DNA of 64,000 nucleotides. Origin: Phocoena phocoena (Eukaryota > Chordata > Mammalia > Artiodactyla > Phocoenidae). Positions 1 to 11,507 of this stretch are shown here, in pieces. Made by a program: the position numbers and the translations under genes. The notes under the pieces were generated by a model. That model was not told where the DNA came from, made no database searches, and saw nothing but the letters and a program-made list of their open reading frames with translations. The stretch spans positions 31,147,319-31,211,318 of the forward strand of contig NC_089236.1 of the NCBI RefSeq assembly GCF_963924675.1, written 5' to 3'. Positions within the stretch are counted from its first letter, which is position 1. The number at the start of each line of letters is the position of its first letter.

Positions 1-868
1 TGATGAATATATGAGTAATGTGTCATTTTTAATTAGTAAATGTCATTATTGAGTAGAAAAATGTGAAAATTTAAAGGTATGAAGATTTCTTTAAATTCTC
101 CATATTTACTGAGTCCTATTTTTCACTGTGCATACAGAGTAACACAGAACTCTATTTGGTCCATTTAATTCCATGAGTTAGCTTTATACATTTTCATTTG
201 TGAATTTGAATTTTACATTTTCTAGACTCAGAATTAATCTGTGGTGTAATGTGGAGGATTGAAATGCAAACAAAATTAACACTGCCAAGAAATATTCCCT
301 ACAGACTGCTATTTACATCAGTTAACCCATATTGTGGACTATAGAATCTTGGCAACACATAAATCGGCCACACAATCTGTGCAGGCATCATATTTTTTAA
401 TATTTGGAAAGTTCCTATTCCTTAAAATATTGTAATATAACTATATTGGTTTTTTCTAGGCAGTGACTAAACACATATACTAAAATGAGACTAATACATA
501 CTTTACCATACAAATAACTAAGGCATTTACACATACACTAAACTGTAAATGATGTAAAAATGAGAATTTAATATTAATTTCTAGTGTTTCTGTACTACTG
601 TAAGAAATAAATGAAAGCCCTTAGTCAGTGGAGGACCATGTATCCATTCTGGATTTCATTTTTACCTAAGTTTTCAGGTGTTTTATTGGGTCTATAACCT
701 CTAAGCCAAAAATCTTAAGTTGTTACATAGACCTATTGTCACATGAAAAAATTTTCCCAGTCTCAGCTGATGACAGTATTTAAAATGTGTTTCCTGCACC
801 ACCTATGTATGGGTTGCTCCCTGCATGATACCCATCTATGCTGATGGCCTGGGTCATGTGCTATATTG
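1..868. other. AT-rich sequence, no feature recognised
   Basis: Low-GC sequence with frequent stops in all frames. I see no splice-flanked exon, RNA gene or confidently assignable repeat. It may hold decayed old repeats that cannot be recognised by eye. Confidence 0.4.
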
Positions 869-1318
869 GTTTCCTAAGACAGCCCAAACAAAGTACCCCA
901 AACTGAGTAGATTAAAACAATAGAAATGTATGGGTCTTACGGTTCTGTAGGCTAGAAGTCTGAAATTGTCAGCAGGGCTATATTTCCTATGAGACTGGCT
1001 AGAATCCTTTCCTGTCTCTTGCTAGCTTTTAGTGACAGCTTTCATTCCTTGGTGTACCTTGGCCACTTCACTTCTATTTCTGTCCCTCTCATGAACATTG
1101 GCCATCTTCCCCCTATGTGTCTGTGTCTCTTTCTCCTGTTCTTATAAGGACACAATACAAGATTGTATTAGGGCCCACCCTAGTCAAATACAATCTCACC
1201 TTAACTCCATTACATTTGTAAGACCCTATTTCCAAATAAGCTCATATTTATAGGTATTGGATGTTAGGACTTCAACATATCTTTTGGGAGGGACAGGGTT
1301 CAATTCACAACACTTGGC
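869..1318 (-). repeat. MLT1-type MaLR LTR, reverse orientation
   Basis: Read on the plus strand this begins with a 'ggtttcctaagacagcccaaacaaagtacc'-type motif, passes 'cttataaggacacaatac' and 'ctatttccaaataagctca', and ends with 'gttaggacttcaacatatc' and a 'ggacagggttcaattcacaacac' end. That series is the reverse complement of the ERVL-MaLR MLT1 LTR layout as I know it. No internal retroviral sequence accompanies it, so it is a solo LTR. It is strongly diverged and the exact subfamily is not assigned. Confidence 0.65.
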
Positions 1319-1429
1319 TCCTCTTGTTGTATTAAGCTCTGTGGTTCTGACCCCACATTGAACGCTATGTATCTTTATTTTGCCTTGCATTTCACTGAGT
1401 CATTTCCTGATTTGAGAACAATCTAAAGA

Positions 1430-1797
1430 TGTGGTGCTATGATCTGAATGTTTGAGTCTCCCTCCAAATTCATATGTTGAAACCCTTAACCCCCAAGGCA
1501 ATGGTATTAGGTGGTGGGGCCTCTGGAAGGTAAATACATAATGGGAGCAGAGCCCTCTTTAATGGGATTAGTGTCTTTATAAAAGAGACTCCAGAAAGAT
1601 CTCTTGCCCTCTTCTGCCATGTGAGAACACAGCAAAAAGATGACTGTCCATGAACCAGGAAGTTCTCACCAGACAGGAATCTGCTGGCACCATGATCTTG
1701 AATTTCCAACCCCCAGAACTATGAGAAGTAAATGTTTGTAGTTTATAAGCCACTCAGTCTATGTCTGTTATAGCAGGTGGAATAAACTAATACAGCT
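1430..1797 (+). repeat. MLT1-type MaLR solo LTR
   Basis: The order of motifs follows the MLT1 LTR consensus on the plus strand: a 'tgctatgatctgaatgtttg' start, 'catatgttgaaacccttaac', 'gtattaggtggtggggcc', 'cttctgccatgtgagaacac', 'gaaccaggaagttctcacca' and the 3' 'ataagccactcagtctatg' end with a 'actaatacag' terminus. It lies about 110 bp from another MLT1-type LTR of opposite orientation. The two differ too much to be the LTRs of one provirus. No coding capacity remains. Confidence 0.75.
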
Positions 1798-1799
1798 GC

Positions 1800-2955
1800 C
1801 TTCCATCTTTTCTATGCCATTGCACTTCCTGTGAGAGTTAGAGTCTGTCCAATTTGGAGGTGCCATCCCCAGTTGGCACCTCAATTTTTAAAATTACACT
1901 AAGATATAAGGCCCACAGATTTGGAGACAGAATATGGTTAAAGGGATTTGCATACCCTTTTTCTCCCTTTTAAAGAACAAATCTAAGCAATAGCCACTAC
2001 CACTGGCTCTGTTTTCTGATGTTTGCCATAATGTCAGAAACTTCAATGACTTGAAGGATACTGGGAACAGGAGCTGGCATTGCTAAGAGACTGGATATTT
2101 GCAAAAGAAAATGTCCTCAGCCAAGCTCCAATAAGGAAACTCCGTTCACCATTCCAGCAAGAAGGAATTTGTGTTCCTACCCTTTTATCATATTCTTAGG
2201 GCTGGGTTGTCAGCTCTTTTATTTTTTTCCCTAGGGCAAGATGGTGGGTCTCTGGTGAAATTTAATTACAAATGCTGCCTTATCTTCATGAAAACCAATC
2301 ACAGCCCTGCACTTGTTGAAATGAGTTATTCTTTAATGGATTTAGGAGGAAGTACATAACAAAAAGAGCTACATAAAATGCCTCAAGCAGGGAATGTCTA
2401 GGTTATTCATTCTCCTTTATCCTGATATGCATATATCTTAGAGTAAAAGTAGCATGCATAGGTTGCTCAAGAAAAGTTATGGTGAACTCTTTGTTTTGCT
2501 GGCAGTTTTATATGACTGGGAGGATGGTATTCAGGAGATCTTCATTGATGTTTTCCCCAAATAATATGTAACACCTTTTTAATATATCACTTGCTGTAGT
2601 AGTAGGAGCTATTCCCTTTTTATCCATTTTAATACAGACTAAGAGCTGCAGTCTATCCTAAAATGAGACCCAATGTTGTAAACGTCTATAGATGAAGATT
2701 TTCATATTTGGAATTGACAAGTTTCACGCTGAAAATTAAATGAGTTTAGATGCAACACAGTGATATTTTTATGGTCTCCAGAGCTGGACAAACTGGGTTA
2801 GAATTCTCGTTCTATTACTTACTAGAGGAGAGATTTGAGGCAAATTAATTGAGTCAATATAAGAAAAGTATCTCTCATATACATGGAACTCATTTCAGTA
2901 GTCCTGTTACAAGCCTTAAATTCCATCGTTTGACATTTGAATTTAACATCATATA
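1800..2955. other. AT-rich sequence with a possible MIR remnant
   Basis: Mostly unassignable low-GC DNA. About 2775-2890 has MIR-like order ('aaactgggttagaattctcg', 'ttctattacttact', 'gaggcaaattaattga') on the plus strand, but the match is weak. No gene seen. Confidence 0.35.
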
Positions 2956-3036
2956 AGAAATATAATTTCTGGGGCTTTCCTGGTGGCGCAGTGGTTGAGA
3001 GTCCGAAAAAAAAAAAAAAAAGAAATATAATTTCTG
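2956..3036 (+). mobile_element. Head-only CHR SINE with perfect target-site duplication
   Basis: About 34 bases of the tRNA-derived CHR SINE head (2972-3005, 'gggctttcctggtggcgcag' onward to 'gagagtccg') run straight into 15 A residues. A 16-base direct repeat ('agaaatataatttctg') flanks it exactly at 2956-2971 and 3021-3036. The first part of the Pol III promoter (A-box region) is present, while the B box and the entire CHR body are missing; full copies in this window are about 200 bp. The perfect duplication shows a retroposition event and not random decay. Either a very short head-plus-polyA transcript was inserted, or the body was lost during or after insertion. Confidence 0.85.
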
Positions 3037-3404
3037 CTATACACTTACATTCTCAAAAAGAGGATATGCAAGAAAACTAACTGTAGCAAAACCCTAAGGA
3101 GGTGCGAAAATAGAGCATGAGATTTGTAATCCAAAAGCTACTTGCTGTCCTGAATCCTTCTCTGCTTCCAGAAAACACTGGAGAGCCCTTCATCTTGTCC
3201 ACATACCAAAAGTTAAAGATTAAATTGGAATCAACTTTTTACAGTTTTAAAAAATTGTTCGAAAGAAGCATTTCATTTTTGGAATGAATAAGATAGTTTT
3301 AACATTTTATATTTTACATGCTTAAACTCATTAAAGGTCAGAAAGCTGGAAAAACATTTCCTGCCAATAAAAATGAGGGAAAATAATATAAATCTAACAT
3401 CTTA

Positions 3405-3478
3405 TTAATTTTTTTAAATTGAAGTATAGTTCATTTACAATGTGGTGTTAGTTTCAGGTGTACAGCAAATTGATTCAG

Positions 3479-3530
<52 letters not shown>

Positions 3531-3860
3531 TTTATCAGATTATTTTCCATTATAGGTTATTACAAGATATTGAATATAGTTCCCTGTGCTATATGGTATG
3601 CCCTTGTTGATTATCTATTTTATATATAGTAATATGCATCCGTTAATCCCAAACTTCTTATTTATTCTTCCCCACATTTTCCCCTTTGGTAACCATGAGT
3701 TTGTTTTCAATGTCTGTGAGTCTATTTCTGTTTTGTAAATAAGTTCATTTGTATCATTTTTTTAGATTCCACCTATAAGTGATACCATATGATATTTGTC
3801 TTTGTCTGATTTACTTCACTTATGATAATCTCTAGGTCCATCCTTGCCGCTGGAAATAAA
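3405..3860 (-). mobile_element. 5'-truncated L1 3' end
   Basis: On the minus strand this is a LINE-1 3'UTR and ORF2 tail. The plus strand shows 'aattgaagtatagttcattt' next to a T tract, then 'gtttcaggtgtacagcaaa', 'ccctgtgctatatggtatg' and 'tgataatctctaggtccatc'. It is an older type than the 7.6-kb L1 in this window and is interrupted by an AT dinucleotide expansion. No ORF survives. Confidence 0.8.
3481..3528. repeat. (AT)24 microsatellite
   Basis: A perfect AT dinucleotide run of 48 bases inside an L1 3'UTR. Likely length-polymorphic. Confidence 0.95.
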
Positions 3861-3989
3861 ATATTTTTATCTAAAATGTAAAATTTTGATATTCCAAATT
3901 GTGCTTACTCTAAATAAACTGCTTTGAAAAGTGAAGTATAACTAATATCCATTAAAGAAGAAATTATAAGTGCTCATATGTATAGACTG

Positions 3990-4830
3990 TCACAAAATAA
4001 ATGCATCAGTGTAATCAATTTAATAAATAAAAGTTTAGAATCACCTTTTCACTCTTTCCCAGTAACTATTCCTCGGCTCACCGAAGGTAAGCATCATTCT
4101 GACGTCTTTCATCACAGATTAGTTTTGCTTATTTCTGAAATTAATGCAAATAGAATCATGTGAAAGGTGCCATTTCGTTTCTTTTGATGAACATTATGTT
4201 TTCTAGACACAACCACATAATTGTGTATGTTAGTTCATGATTTTCATTGCTATGTAGTTTTCCATTTTATGACAACACCAGTATGCATCCAGTATATTTT
4301 TATTGGATATTTAAGTTATTCCGATTTGGGAATGATTATAAATAAATAATGCTGCAAGAATTATTTTTGTTTATGTCCTTTGAATATTTAATGCCTTTTT
4401 GTTGGTTACATAAAGGCACTACTGGTTATTGATTCTAGACTAGGGCTATTTTGGATATTACAAATAGTAATGACCATTTGTGCATGTACATTTATTTTGT
4501 TTTTGTTAGGACTACACCAAGCATTCTAAGATGCACCAATGTTCAACTTTATTAGGTACTACCAAACAACTTTTCAAAGTGGCCGTTCTAACATACACGT
4601 CTATCTATAGTTTTTGAGTGTTTCAATTATTCTACAATGTCACCAGGACAGTTGATGTCATCAGTCTTTTTCATTTTCACCAGGTTGGTTGCTCTCATTG
4701 TAGTTTCAAGTTGCACTGCCCTATGCTTAATGAGGCTGAGAACATTTCATATGTTTATTAACCATTTACACATCCTCTTTTATAAATAGCTTTTTTGTAG
4801 TAGGTTTTTAATGTCTACATTTATTCATAT
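3990..4830 (-). mobile_element. Ancient L1M ORF2 tail/3'UTR fragment
   Basis: The motif order on the plus strand ('agattagttttgcttatttc', 'aatagaatcatgtgaaagg', 'aaacaacttttcaaagtggc', 'tctcattgtagtttcaagtt') follows the 3' part of old mammalian L1 elements in reverse orientation. It is heavily mutated with no ORF. Exact boundaries and subfamily are uncertain. Confidence 0.6.
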
Positions 4831-4999
4831 TATTCTAAAAGTAAATATGAGGTTTCTGGAGCAAGGAAGGATTATTATTACTTCCAGCAATAACTGCACC
4901 AGTACTCAATGCCCTATTCTTTTCTACAGCAATGCAAATGAGAGCCAGACAGGCAGGTCTGCTTGTACATCAAAGGGGTTTTATTTTTTTTTTCTTTGC

Positions 5000-5545
5000 A
5001 ACAAAGATTTATTTATTTATTTACTTGTTTGTCTATTTAGTTTTCTTAACTGTATTGTAATAAGACCACTTTACATAAGATCTATCCTCCACAAATTTTA
5101 AAAGTACAATACATTATTCTTAACTACAGGTACAATGTTGTACAGCAGATCTCTAGAACTTATTCTTCTTACTTAACCCAAACTTTATCCCTGTTAATAA
5201 CTCCCATTAATGTCCTCCCCCTTCCCAGACTCTGGTTCCTACCATTCCAGTCTTTGATTTTTTGGATTTTATTATTTTAGATACCTCATGTAAGTGGAAT
5301 CATGCAGTACTTTTCTTTCTGTGTCTGGCTTATTTAACTAAACTTAATGGCCTCAGGGTCCATTGGCATTGCTGCATATTGCAGAATTTCTTCTTCTTTA
5401 AGGCTGAATAGTATTCCATTGTATGTATATATCACATTTTCTTTATCTAGTCATTCCTCTATAGGAATTTAGGTTGTTTCCACATCTAAGCTACTGTGAA
5501 CAGTGCTGCAGTGAAAATGTGAATGCTACTATCTCTTTAATATAA
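5000..5545 (-). mobile_element. L1M 3' end fragment
   Basis: The plus strand shows 'agtattccattgtatgtata', 'atacctcatgtaagtggaat' and 'cctccacaaattttaaaagt', a reverse-oriented old L1 3' end. It lies between pieces of another old L1 (3990-4830 and 5970-6370), which suggests it inserted into that element. No ORF. Confidence 0.65.
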
Positions 5546-5969
5546 AGAGGGTTTCTAAAGTCACAAGAAAGGGACTCTGAAGTTAGGAAACTCATTTAGT
5601 TTATATGTATGCTGTCCAGTTTCTACCATCTTCTGAGAGATAAAAGGGAATCTAATCTCCTTAATGTAAACACTTCCACTTTGAGAACAAAAAGGGGAGG
5701 TGCCTGGAGTTTTATGTTCTGGAACATAAGTAAATGTCTATTTATACTGGGAGAGGGAGATAAAACAAACAATGTTTCCAAAGTTTCAGATTTTATCCTA
5801 TTTTGAAATATAAATAACATGCCTAGAGCAGTTAAATATCTTTGGAATCCTCACTACATATTGGTATTTTTTTAACTTTTAAGATCTGTCCATTAACCCA
5901 AGGTGCAGGGTTTTTTGCCCTAAAACCTCTAACTTTCTGAAACATAAAAATATTCATATTACTTCCCAG

Positions 5970-6371
5970 CTGTTTTCTGTCCAATTTTTTATTGAACTTT
6001 TTAAAATTAATAAGGATTTGCAGAAGTTCTTCATATATTTTGAGTGCAATTTTGTCACCTTTTGTTTTGTGTCTCTTTTCTCAATGTTTTTAATGTATTT
6101 GTGTTTCTATGGTTTAATATATTTAATGCTGAGATCTTCCGGTTTACTAATCCTTTCAAAAATCAGTGTCTAATGTATTACTAAAGTCATTTACTGCAAT
6201 CCTAATGACAAGTTTTATATCTTTTAATTTTAGTATATCCATTTTATTATTTTTCTCTATTCCTGATCTTTGGTGAAATTCTCTCTTTTCATGCATTTTC
6301 TTGAGGATATTGATTACAGTTACTTTAATGACAATGTCTGACTCCTTTGATAGCTAAATCATCCATGGCTC
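5970..6371 (-). mobile_element. Ancient L1 fragment, left part, split by a younger L1
   Basis: 'ggatttgcagaagttcttca' and following sequence match the reverse of an old L1 ORF2 end. The stretch up to 6371 appears to resume at 9652 after the inserted L1, where 'ggtcctatttctattgcc' follows. Diverged, no ORF. Confidence 0.5.
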
Positions 6372-6989
6372 TTTTTTTTTTTTTTTAATTGGAGTATAGT
6401 TGTTTTACGATGTTGTGTTAGTTTCTACTGTACAGCAAAGTGAAATAGAGTTCCTTGTGCTATACAGCAGATTGTCATTAGTTATCTATTTCATGTATAG
6501 TAGTGTATATATGTCAATTCGAATTTCCCAATTCATTCCAACCCCCCTTTCCCCACCTTGGTGTCCATACGTTTGTTCTCTGCATCTTTGTCTCTATTTC
6601 CGCCTTGCAAACCGGTTCATCTGTACCATTTTTCTAGATTCCACATATATGCGCTAATATACGGTATTGTTTTTCTCTTTCTGACTTACTTCACTCTGCA
6701 TGACAGTCTCTAGGTCCATCCATGTCTCTAAAAGTGACCCAGTTTCATTCCTTTTTATGGCTGAGTAATATTCCATTGTATATGTGTACTATATCTTCTT
6801 TATCCATTCATCTGTCGTTGGACATTTAGGTTGCTTCCATGACATGGCTATTGTAGATAGTGCTTCAGTGAACATTGGGGTGCATGTGTCTTTTTGAATT
6901 ATTGTTTTCTCTGGGTATATGCCCAGTAATGGGATTGCTGGGTCATAAGGCAATTCTATTTCTCATTTTTTAAGGAACCTCCATACTGT

Positions 6990-7175
6990 TCTCCATAGAT
7001 CTTTATTAAACTTTTCTTGTATTTTCTCCATTCTATTTCTGAGATTTTGGATCATCTTTACTAACATTACTCTGAATTATTTTTCAGGTTGACTGCCTAT
7101 TTCTTCTTCATTTATTTGGTATTGTGGGTTTTTACCTTGCTTCTTCATCTGCAGCTTATTTCTCTGTCTTCTTAT
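6990..7175 (-). pseudogene. L1 ORF1 remnant (5' part only)
   Basis: This segment aligns by eye with 16520-16710 of the full-length L1, which encodes the first 60 or so residues of ORF1p. Substitutions and the internal deletion leave only an N-terminal relic directly fused to ORF2 tail sequence at about 6998. It cannot make ORF1p, the RNA-binding chaperone of the L1 ribonucleoprotein. Confidence 0.65.
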
Positions 7176-7659
7176 TTTGTTTAACTTACTGTGTTTGGGG
7201 TCTCCTTTCTGCAGGCTGCAGAGTCATTGTTCCTCTTACTTCTGGTGTCTGTCCCCAGTGAGTGATGTTGGTACAGTGGTTTGGGTAGGCTTCCTGCTAG
7301 GGGGGACTGCTGCCTGTGTTCTGGTGGGTGGAGCTGCATCTTGTCCCTATGATGGGCAGGACTGCATCTGGTGCTATGTTTTGGGGTGTCTGTGAACTTA
7401 GACTTTAGGCAGCCTGTCTGCTAATCTGTGGGGTTTTGTTCCTGTCTTCCTAGTTGTTTGGCATGAGGTGTCCAGCATTGGAGTTTGCTGGCCATTGGGT
7501 GGAGCTGTGGCTTAGTGTTAAGACTGAGACCTCTGGGAGAGCTCTAAGAAATTAATATTCCATGTGGCTAGGAGTTCTCTGGTGGTCCAACGTTATTTAC
7601 TTGGCTATCCCACCACAGAGGCTAAGACCCAACCACTGGCTGGAGCACAAAGACCCCAC

Positions 7660-8215
7660 AAGCTACACAGCACAGAAGAAAAGGAAAAAAAAAAAGAAAA
7701 TGAACAGACAAACAAAACCCCAAGATAAACGATAGAAGCAAAACTACACACACAAAAACACAAAAAACCCCACACATGCACACACACAAAAGAAAAGAAA
7801 ACAAAAAGAAAAGAGCAACTAAACAAATAAACAAAACCAAAAATGAAAACAAACACTAAAAACTAAACTAACAAAAACAAAAAATCAAATCAAAAGCAGA
7901 AAGCAAATTAAAATAGGCAAATAAAACAAACACACAAAAATGATAAAAAAAAGATAAACGAAAAGCAAGAAGAAAACAAAAGGAAAAAACACAGAGCAAC
8001 AAAAAAATAAAGTAAAAATAGAGAAGTATAAAATATAGTTAAAAAGAAGATGAAAACAAAGGAAAACAAAGGAAAAAAAACAAAAATATGAAAAAAACAC
8101 AATATAATGAAAAAGTAAAGTAGAAATAGAAAAAACATTAAAAATAAAAGCATAAAAGAAGAAAAGAAAAAAGTAAATAAAAAAATAACAACAGAGCAAA
8201 ACATTAAAAAAATAG
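7660..8215. repeat. A-rich low-complexity tract in L1 5'UTR
   Basis: About 550 bases of plus-strand A with interspersed C and G and very little T. It is an expanded version of the purine-rich zone that lies at the same place in the 5'UTR of the other L1 (17200-17440). The long minus-strand reading frames here, rich in Phe, Leu and Tyr, are composition artefacts. Confidence 0.8.
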
Positions 8216-8239
8216 TAATAATAGTAGTATTTTCCTGTG

Positions 8240-9645
8240 GCCTTAGCTGTCAGTGTCTTTGTCCCCATAGCAAGCCACATCCAATCCCTGCCTACCCAAG
8301 GAATCCTCCAATACCTCTAGGTAGGCCTCTGGACCTGCTGTGGGCACTCTGGGGCTAGCTCAGACTCTGATCTGGCCTTACTCCCATGTGTACTTGCCCC
8401 CAAATTCCACAGTTGTCCCCAAAGTCCACAGCCTCAATTTTGGGAACACTCATTTTCTATTCAGGTATTCCACAGATGCAGGGTTTACCAAGCCAATTGC
8501 AGACATGTAATCTGTTGCTCCCAAGGCTGCATGGAGAGATTTCCCTTTGGTTGCACTGCTCCTGGAGTTTAGATTTGGTTTTGGCCCCGCCTCTGCATGT
8601 GCACCACCCTCAGGTGTCTGTTTCCCGGCCAGGCAAGAGGCGGCAAAAGCAGCAGCTGATTAGGGCTCACTTGCTCCTTTGGGCTGGGAAGAGAGAGGGA
8701 TATGGCAGTCACAATTGGGCTGTGTGGGTAGTGCCTGTCGTGGCAGAGGCCAGCAGAAAGTTGTAACAGCCTGAGGGGTGCCGTGTGCTCTCCCAGGGAA
8801 ATTGGGCCTGGACTGTGGGACCCTTGGCAATGTTGGGCTGCACAGGCTCCCAGGAAAGTGTGGGCAGTGACCTGTGCCTGCTTACAATATCCTTGGTGGC
8901 AGCGGTGGCAGCGTTAGCTGTCATGCGCACCTCTGGGGTCTGAGATAACAGCTGTAGCTTGCGTGTATCCCTGGAGCTCATATAGTTGGTGCCCTGCCGT
9001 CTGTGAGTGCACAGAGCAAGAAGATCCTATGGCGGGCCCACCCTTCTATTCATGTAGCCCACAACAATGGTTCCTTGCCTCTCTGGCAGGCCTAGCCTTC
9101 TCCCAAGGCTCCCTCATCTGTGGCACACTAGGCCCCTCAGGCTGTCTTCATGCAGCCAACCCCAGTCTGCTCCCAGGGGTCTGATCTCCAAAGCCTGAGC
9201 CTCAGCACCCAGCCCCCACCAGCCCAGGTGGGCAGACAAGCATCTCAGGCTGGGGAGTGCTGGTGGGCACTGATCCTCTGTGTGAGATTCTCTCTTCTTT
9301 GCCCTCCACACCCCTGTTGCTGTACTCTCCTCTGATGCTCCAAAGCCCCGCCCATCCCCACCAGTGAGGGATCTTCCTAGTGCAGAAAGTTTTCCTCCTT
9401 CACAGCTCCCTCCCAGATGTGCAGGTCCCATCCCTATTCCTTTGTCTCTTTTTTTTTTCTTTTTTTCTTTTGCCATACCCAGTTATGTGAAGATTTTCTT
9501 GCCTTTTTGGAAGTCTAAGGTCTTCTGCCAGTGTTCAGTAGGTGTTCTGTAGGAGTTTTTCCAAGTGTAGATGTATTTTTGATGTATTCGTGGGGAGGAA
9601 GGTGATCTCCACATCTTACTCCTCTGCCGTCTTGAAGGCTTCTCC
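8240..9645 (-). promoter_or_regulatory. Decayed L1 5'UTR/promoter
   Basis: GC-richer tract corresponding to the L1 5'UTR, read on the minus strand from about 9640. Shared landmarks with the intact L1 include 'tattccacagatgcagggt' at about 8466 and 'gtctcttt' plus poly-T near 9440. At the 5' terminus the YY1-like motif seen in the other copy is changed (plus strand 'gccgtctt' at 9626-9633 instead of 'gccatctt'), which probably weakens promoter start-site choice. Few CpGs remain. Confidence 0.6.
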
Positions 9646-9651
9646 CCATGG

Positions 9652-10180
9652 TCCTATTTCTATTGCCTGTTTCCTCTTGGTTTTGTTTCTTGATCATTTT
9701 TGACTGAATGCTATAAATTCTGTAAGGAAATTGCTGATGCTCTACATCATGGTATCTTCTCTATGGAGAATTTAATTTTGCTTTTGACAAAGAGTTAGAT
9801 TAAAGGTAGATCACCTTATATCTTAATCCTGTCTCAGATGGAGGTGTTCAGACACTCAGATCTTGTCTAGTCCCATTATAGTTCACTCCTAGGAGTTAGC
9901 AAGTCAGGAATCTTTTCTTGCATCCTGGGGCATACAAAGGTCCGTCCTTTCCCTGAAATCCAAATTCTGTGTCCCAGCACTCTTTCAGCAGTGTTACTGG
10001 AAGTTCTACTTCAAAACACTTTGTCAAGATTCTCAGGCATCATCTATTTATAAATCAGCAAATATCAGTTTCATCTGATGAATTGTCTTGTCTCTCTAAG
10101 ATTGTGGTCCCCCAAGGTCTGGTTGCCTAATTAACTCCCAGGTAGTTTCAAAAGATATTTTGGTGGCATTTTTTTTTTTT
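9652..10180 (-). mobile_element. Ancient L1/HAL1-like fragment, right part
   Basis: 'ctatttctattgcctgtttc' and 'tgatcatttttgactgaatg' resemble the upstream part of an old L1M in reverse orientation. It is the continuation of the element interrupted at 6371. Strongly diverged. Confidence 0.45.
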
Positions 10181-10439
10181 TTTAGTTTTACTTGTTTTGT
10201 TTGATATTACAGCCAGTGTTTCTAGTTATTCTTGGAAAGAGAATTTCTTCTCCAAAACTTGGTCCATTATAGCCAAAGTAGAAGTTCTACTTAGACTATA
10301 ATTATTCCTAAATTTCTACTTATCATTTAACATAGAGTAAAATTTTTATTTTTTAAAAGAATATTTCTCTGACATTCTATATTGTCCTGTTTCATTTTTT
10401 AATGTTCTCAGAGCTCCTATACACTTATCGAGGTTTGTA

Positions 10440-10580
10440 ATTAATTAGATTAATTTGGTTTATGTCTTTATTTATCACTAGTCTGTAAATTCTAAAAATG
10501 GAAGGGATATGCCAGTTTGCTTACCATGTAAGCATACAGTAGACACTCAATAAATACCTTTAAATCCTGAATAAACAAAA
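10440..10580 (+). repeat. L2 3' end
   Basis: 'cactagtctgtaaattcta' followed by 'gcatacagtagacactcaat' and 'aaatacc' is the L2 3'-end order (element-ending 'ctcaataaat' motif). Short and diverged. Confidence 0.55.
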
Positions 10581-11507
10581 ATTTATCAGACATATAGAAG
10601 AAGAAATCTCCAAAATTCAGCCAGCACTCAGATAAGGGTTAAATTGGTCTAATTTCAATAGGTTATTGTAAGTTAGTTAAACATATCTCATAGGAAAATA
10701 TTTTCCAGAGTTAAAAATGCAAATATACCTAAAATTTTACTTGAGGTATTTCTTTGTAATAATTTATTAAAAGTCCAATCACATAATGTAGACACAGTAG
10801 TGTAAGAAAGACTTTTAAATGAGAAACACAAAACAGAGCATGTTTTCTGTTTCTAAAAATACTTGAAAGCTCCTGCATAGAAAACAAACTAAAAATAGAT
10901 AATAAAAAAGCATGGTTGTAATAAGTACTGATATCAGAGACTAATGTGATAAAACTCATTAAAATATTAGAAATGCAGTTAAATAAAACTTGTTTTTGAG
11001 AGGCATGTTCAATAGCATCACATTTTATGGATAGTCTCTTAATAAATGAATGCATTATAAAAGTAATTTACCATCATAAGTTCTCAATTCAGTATATAAT
11101 AATTCTCTGGTATAATTATCATCTTTGACATACAGCCCAAATATACTCAATAGATTACTTTAGCCCATAAAAAATATTTTCTTTATTTATAGCTACTCTT
11201 TTGAGCCTTAATATCTTATCATTAGGCCCTAAAATCTACCATTCCAACATGTTGTCTACTATTACAAAATTACTCAAGGTGAAAAATGTCTATGAACACA
11301 TTGACTTAATAACTTTTCTAATCTTAGAATTATTTCCAAGGAAATTTCAAGTCAGAACTAGATAGACCTGTTCCAGAGTCACACAGATTCTATTAGCAAC
11401 AAGAAATTTTAACTGTTAGAATAACATCCCCGTGTGGTAAAGGAGAAATAAAAGTTTGTCATCAGTAAGATATCAGAAGTAAAAGTAACCTATCTTTTTT
11501 AAAAAAG
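10581..11507. other. AT-rich sequence, no feature recognised
   Basis: Low-GC sequence between an L2 remnant and the full-length L1. Stops are frequent; the only longer frame (minus 10729-11055) shows no recognisable domain and no conserved composition. Nothing else seen. Confidence 0.4.

Larger units (their letters stand above)
6372..9645 (-). mobile_element. L1 with large internal deletion, nested in older L1
   Basis: Minus-strand LINE-1 that retains both ends. 6372-6387 is the T tract (the poly-A tail on the minus strand). 6388-6998 matches the 3'UTR and last part of ORF2. From about 6999 the sequence jumps to the first part of ORF1 and then the 5'UTR, up to the element start near 9640. 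Compared with the 7.6-kb L1 in this window, the part between its 12289 and about 16520 is missing (about 4.2 kb). A short 'ccatgg' repeat at 6363 and 9646 is a possible target-site duplication. CpG sites of the promoter are largely decayed, so it is older than the full-length copy. No intact ORF1 or ORF2. Confidence 0.75.

Noticed and set aside
7566..7615. 'agttctctggtggtccaac' resembles a SINE head
   Set aside because: The matching place in the full-length L1 (about 17090-17150) shows it is L1 5'UTR sequence.
7605..8280. Several overlapping minus-strand frames rich in Phe, Leu, Tyr and Val that look like membrane proteins
   Set aside because: They come from the A-rich, T-poor plus strand of an L1 5'UTR. 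They overlap in different phases and have no conserved pattern.
8386..9552. Overlapping frames on both strands in GC-rich DNA, up to 126 aa
   Set aside because: This is L1 5'UTR. Frames are open only because GC-rich sequence has few stops; no domain is visible.
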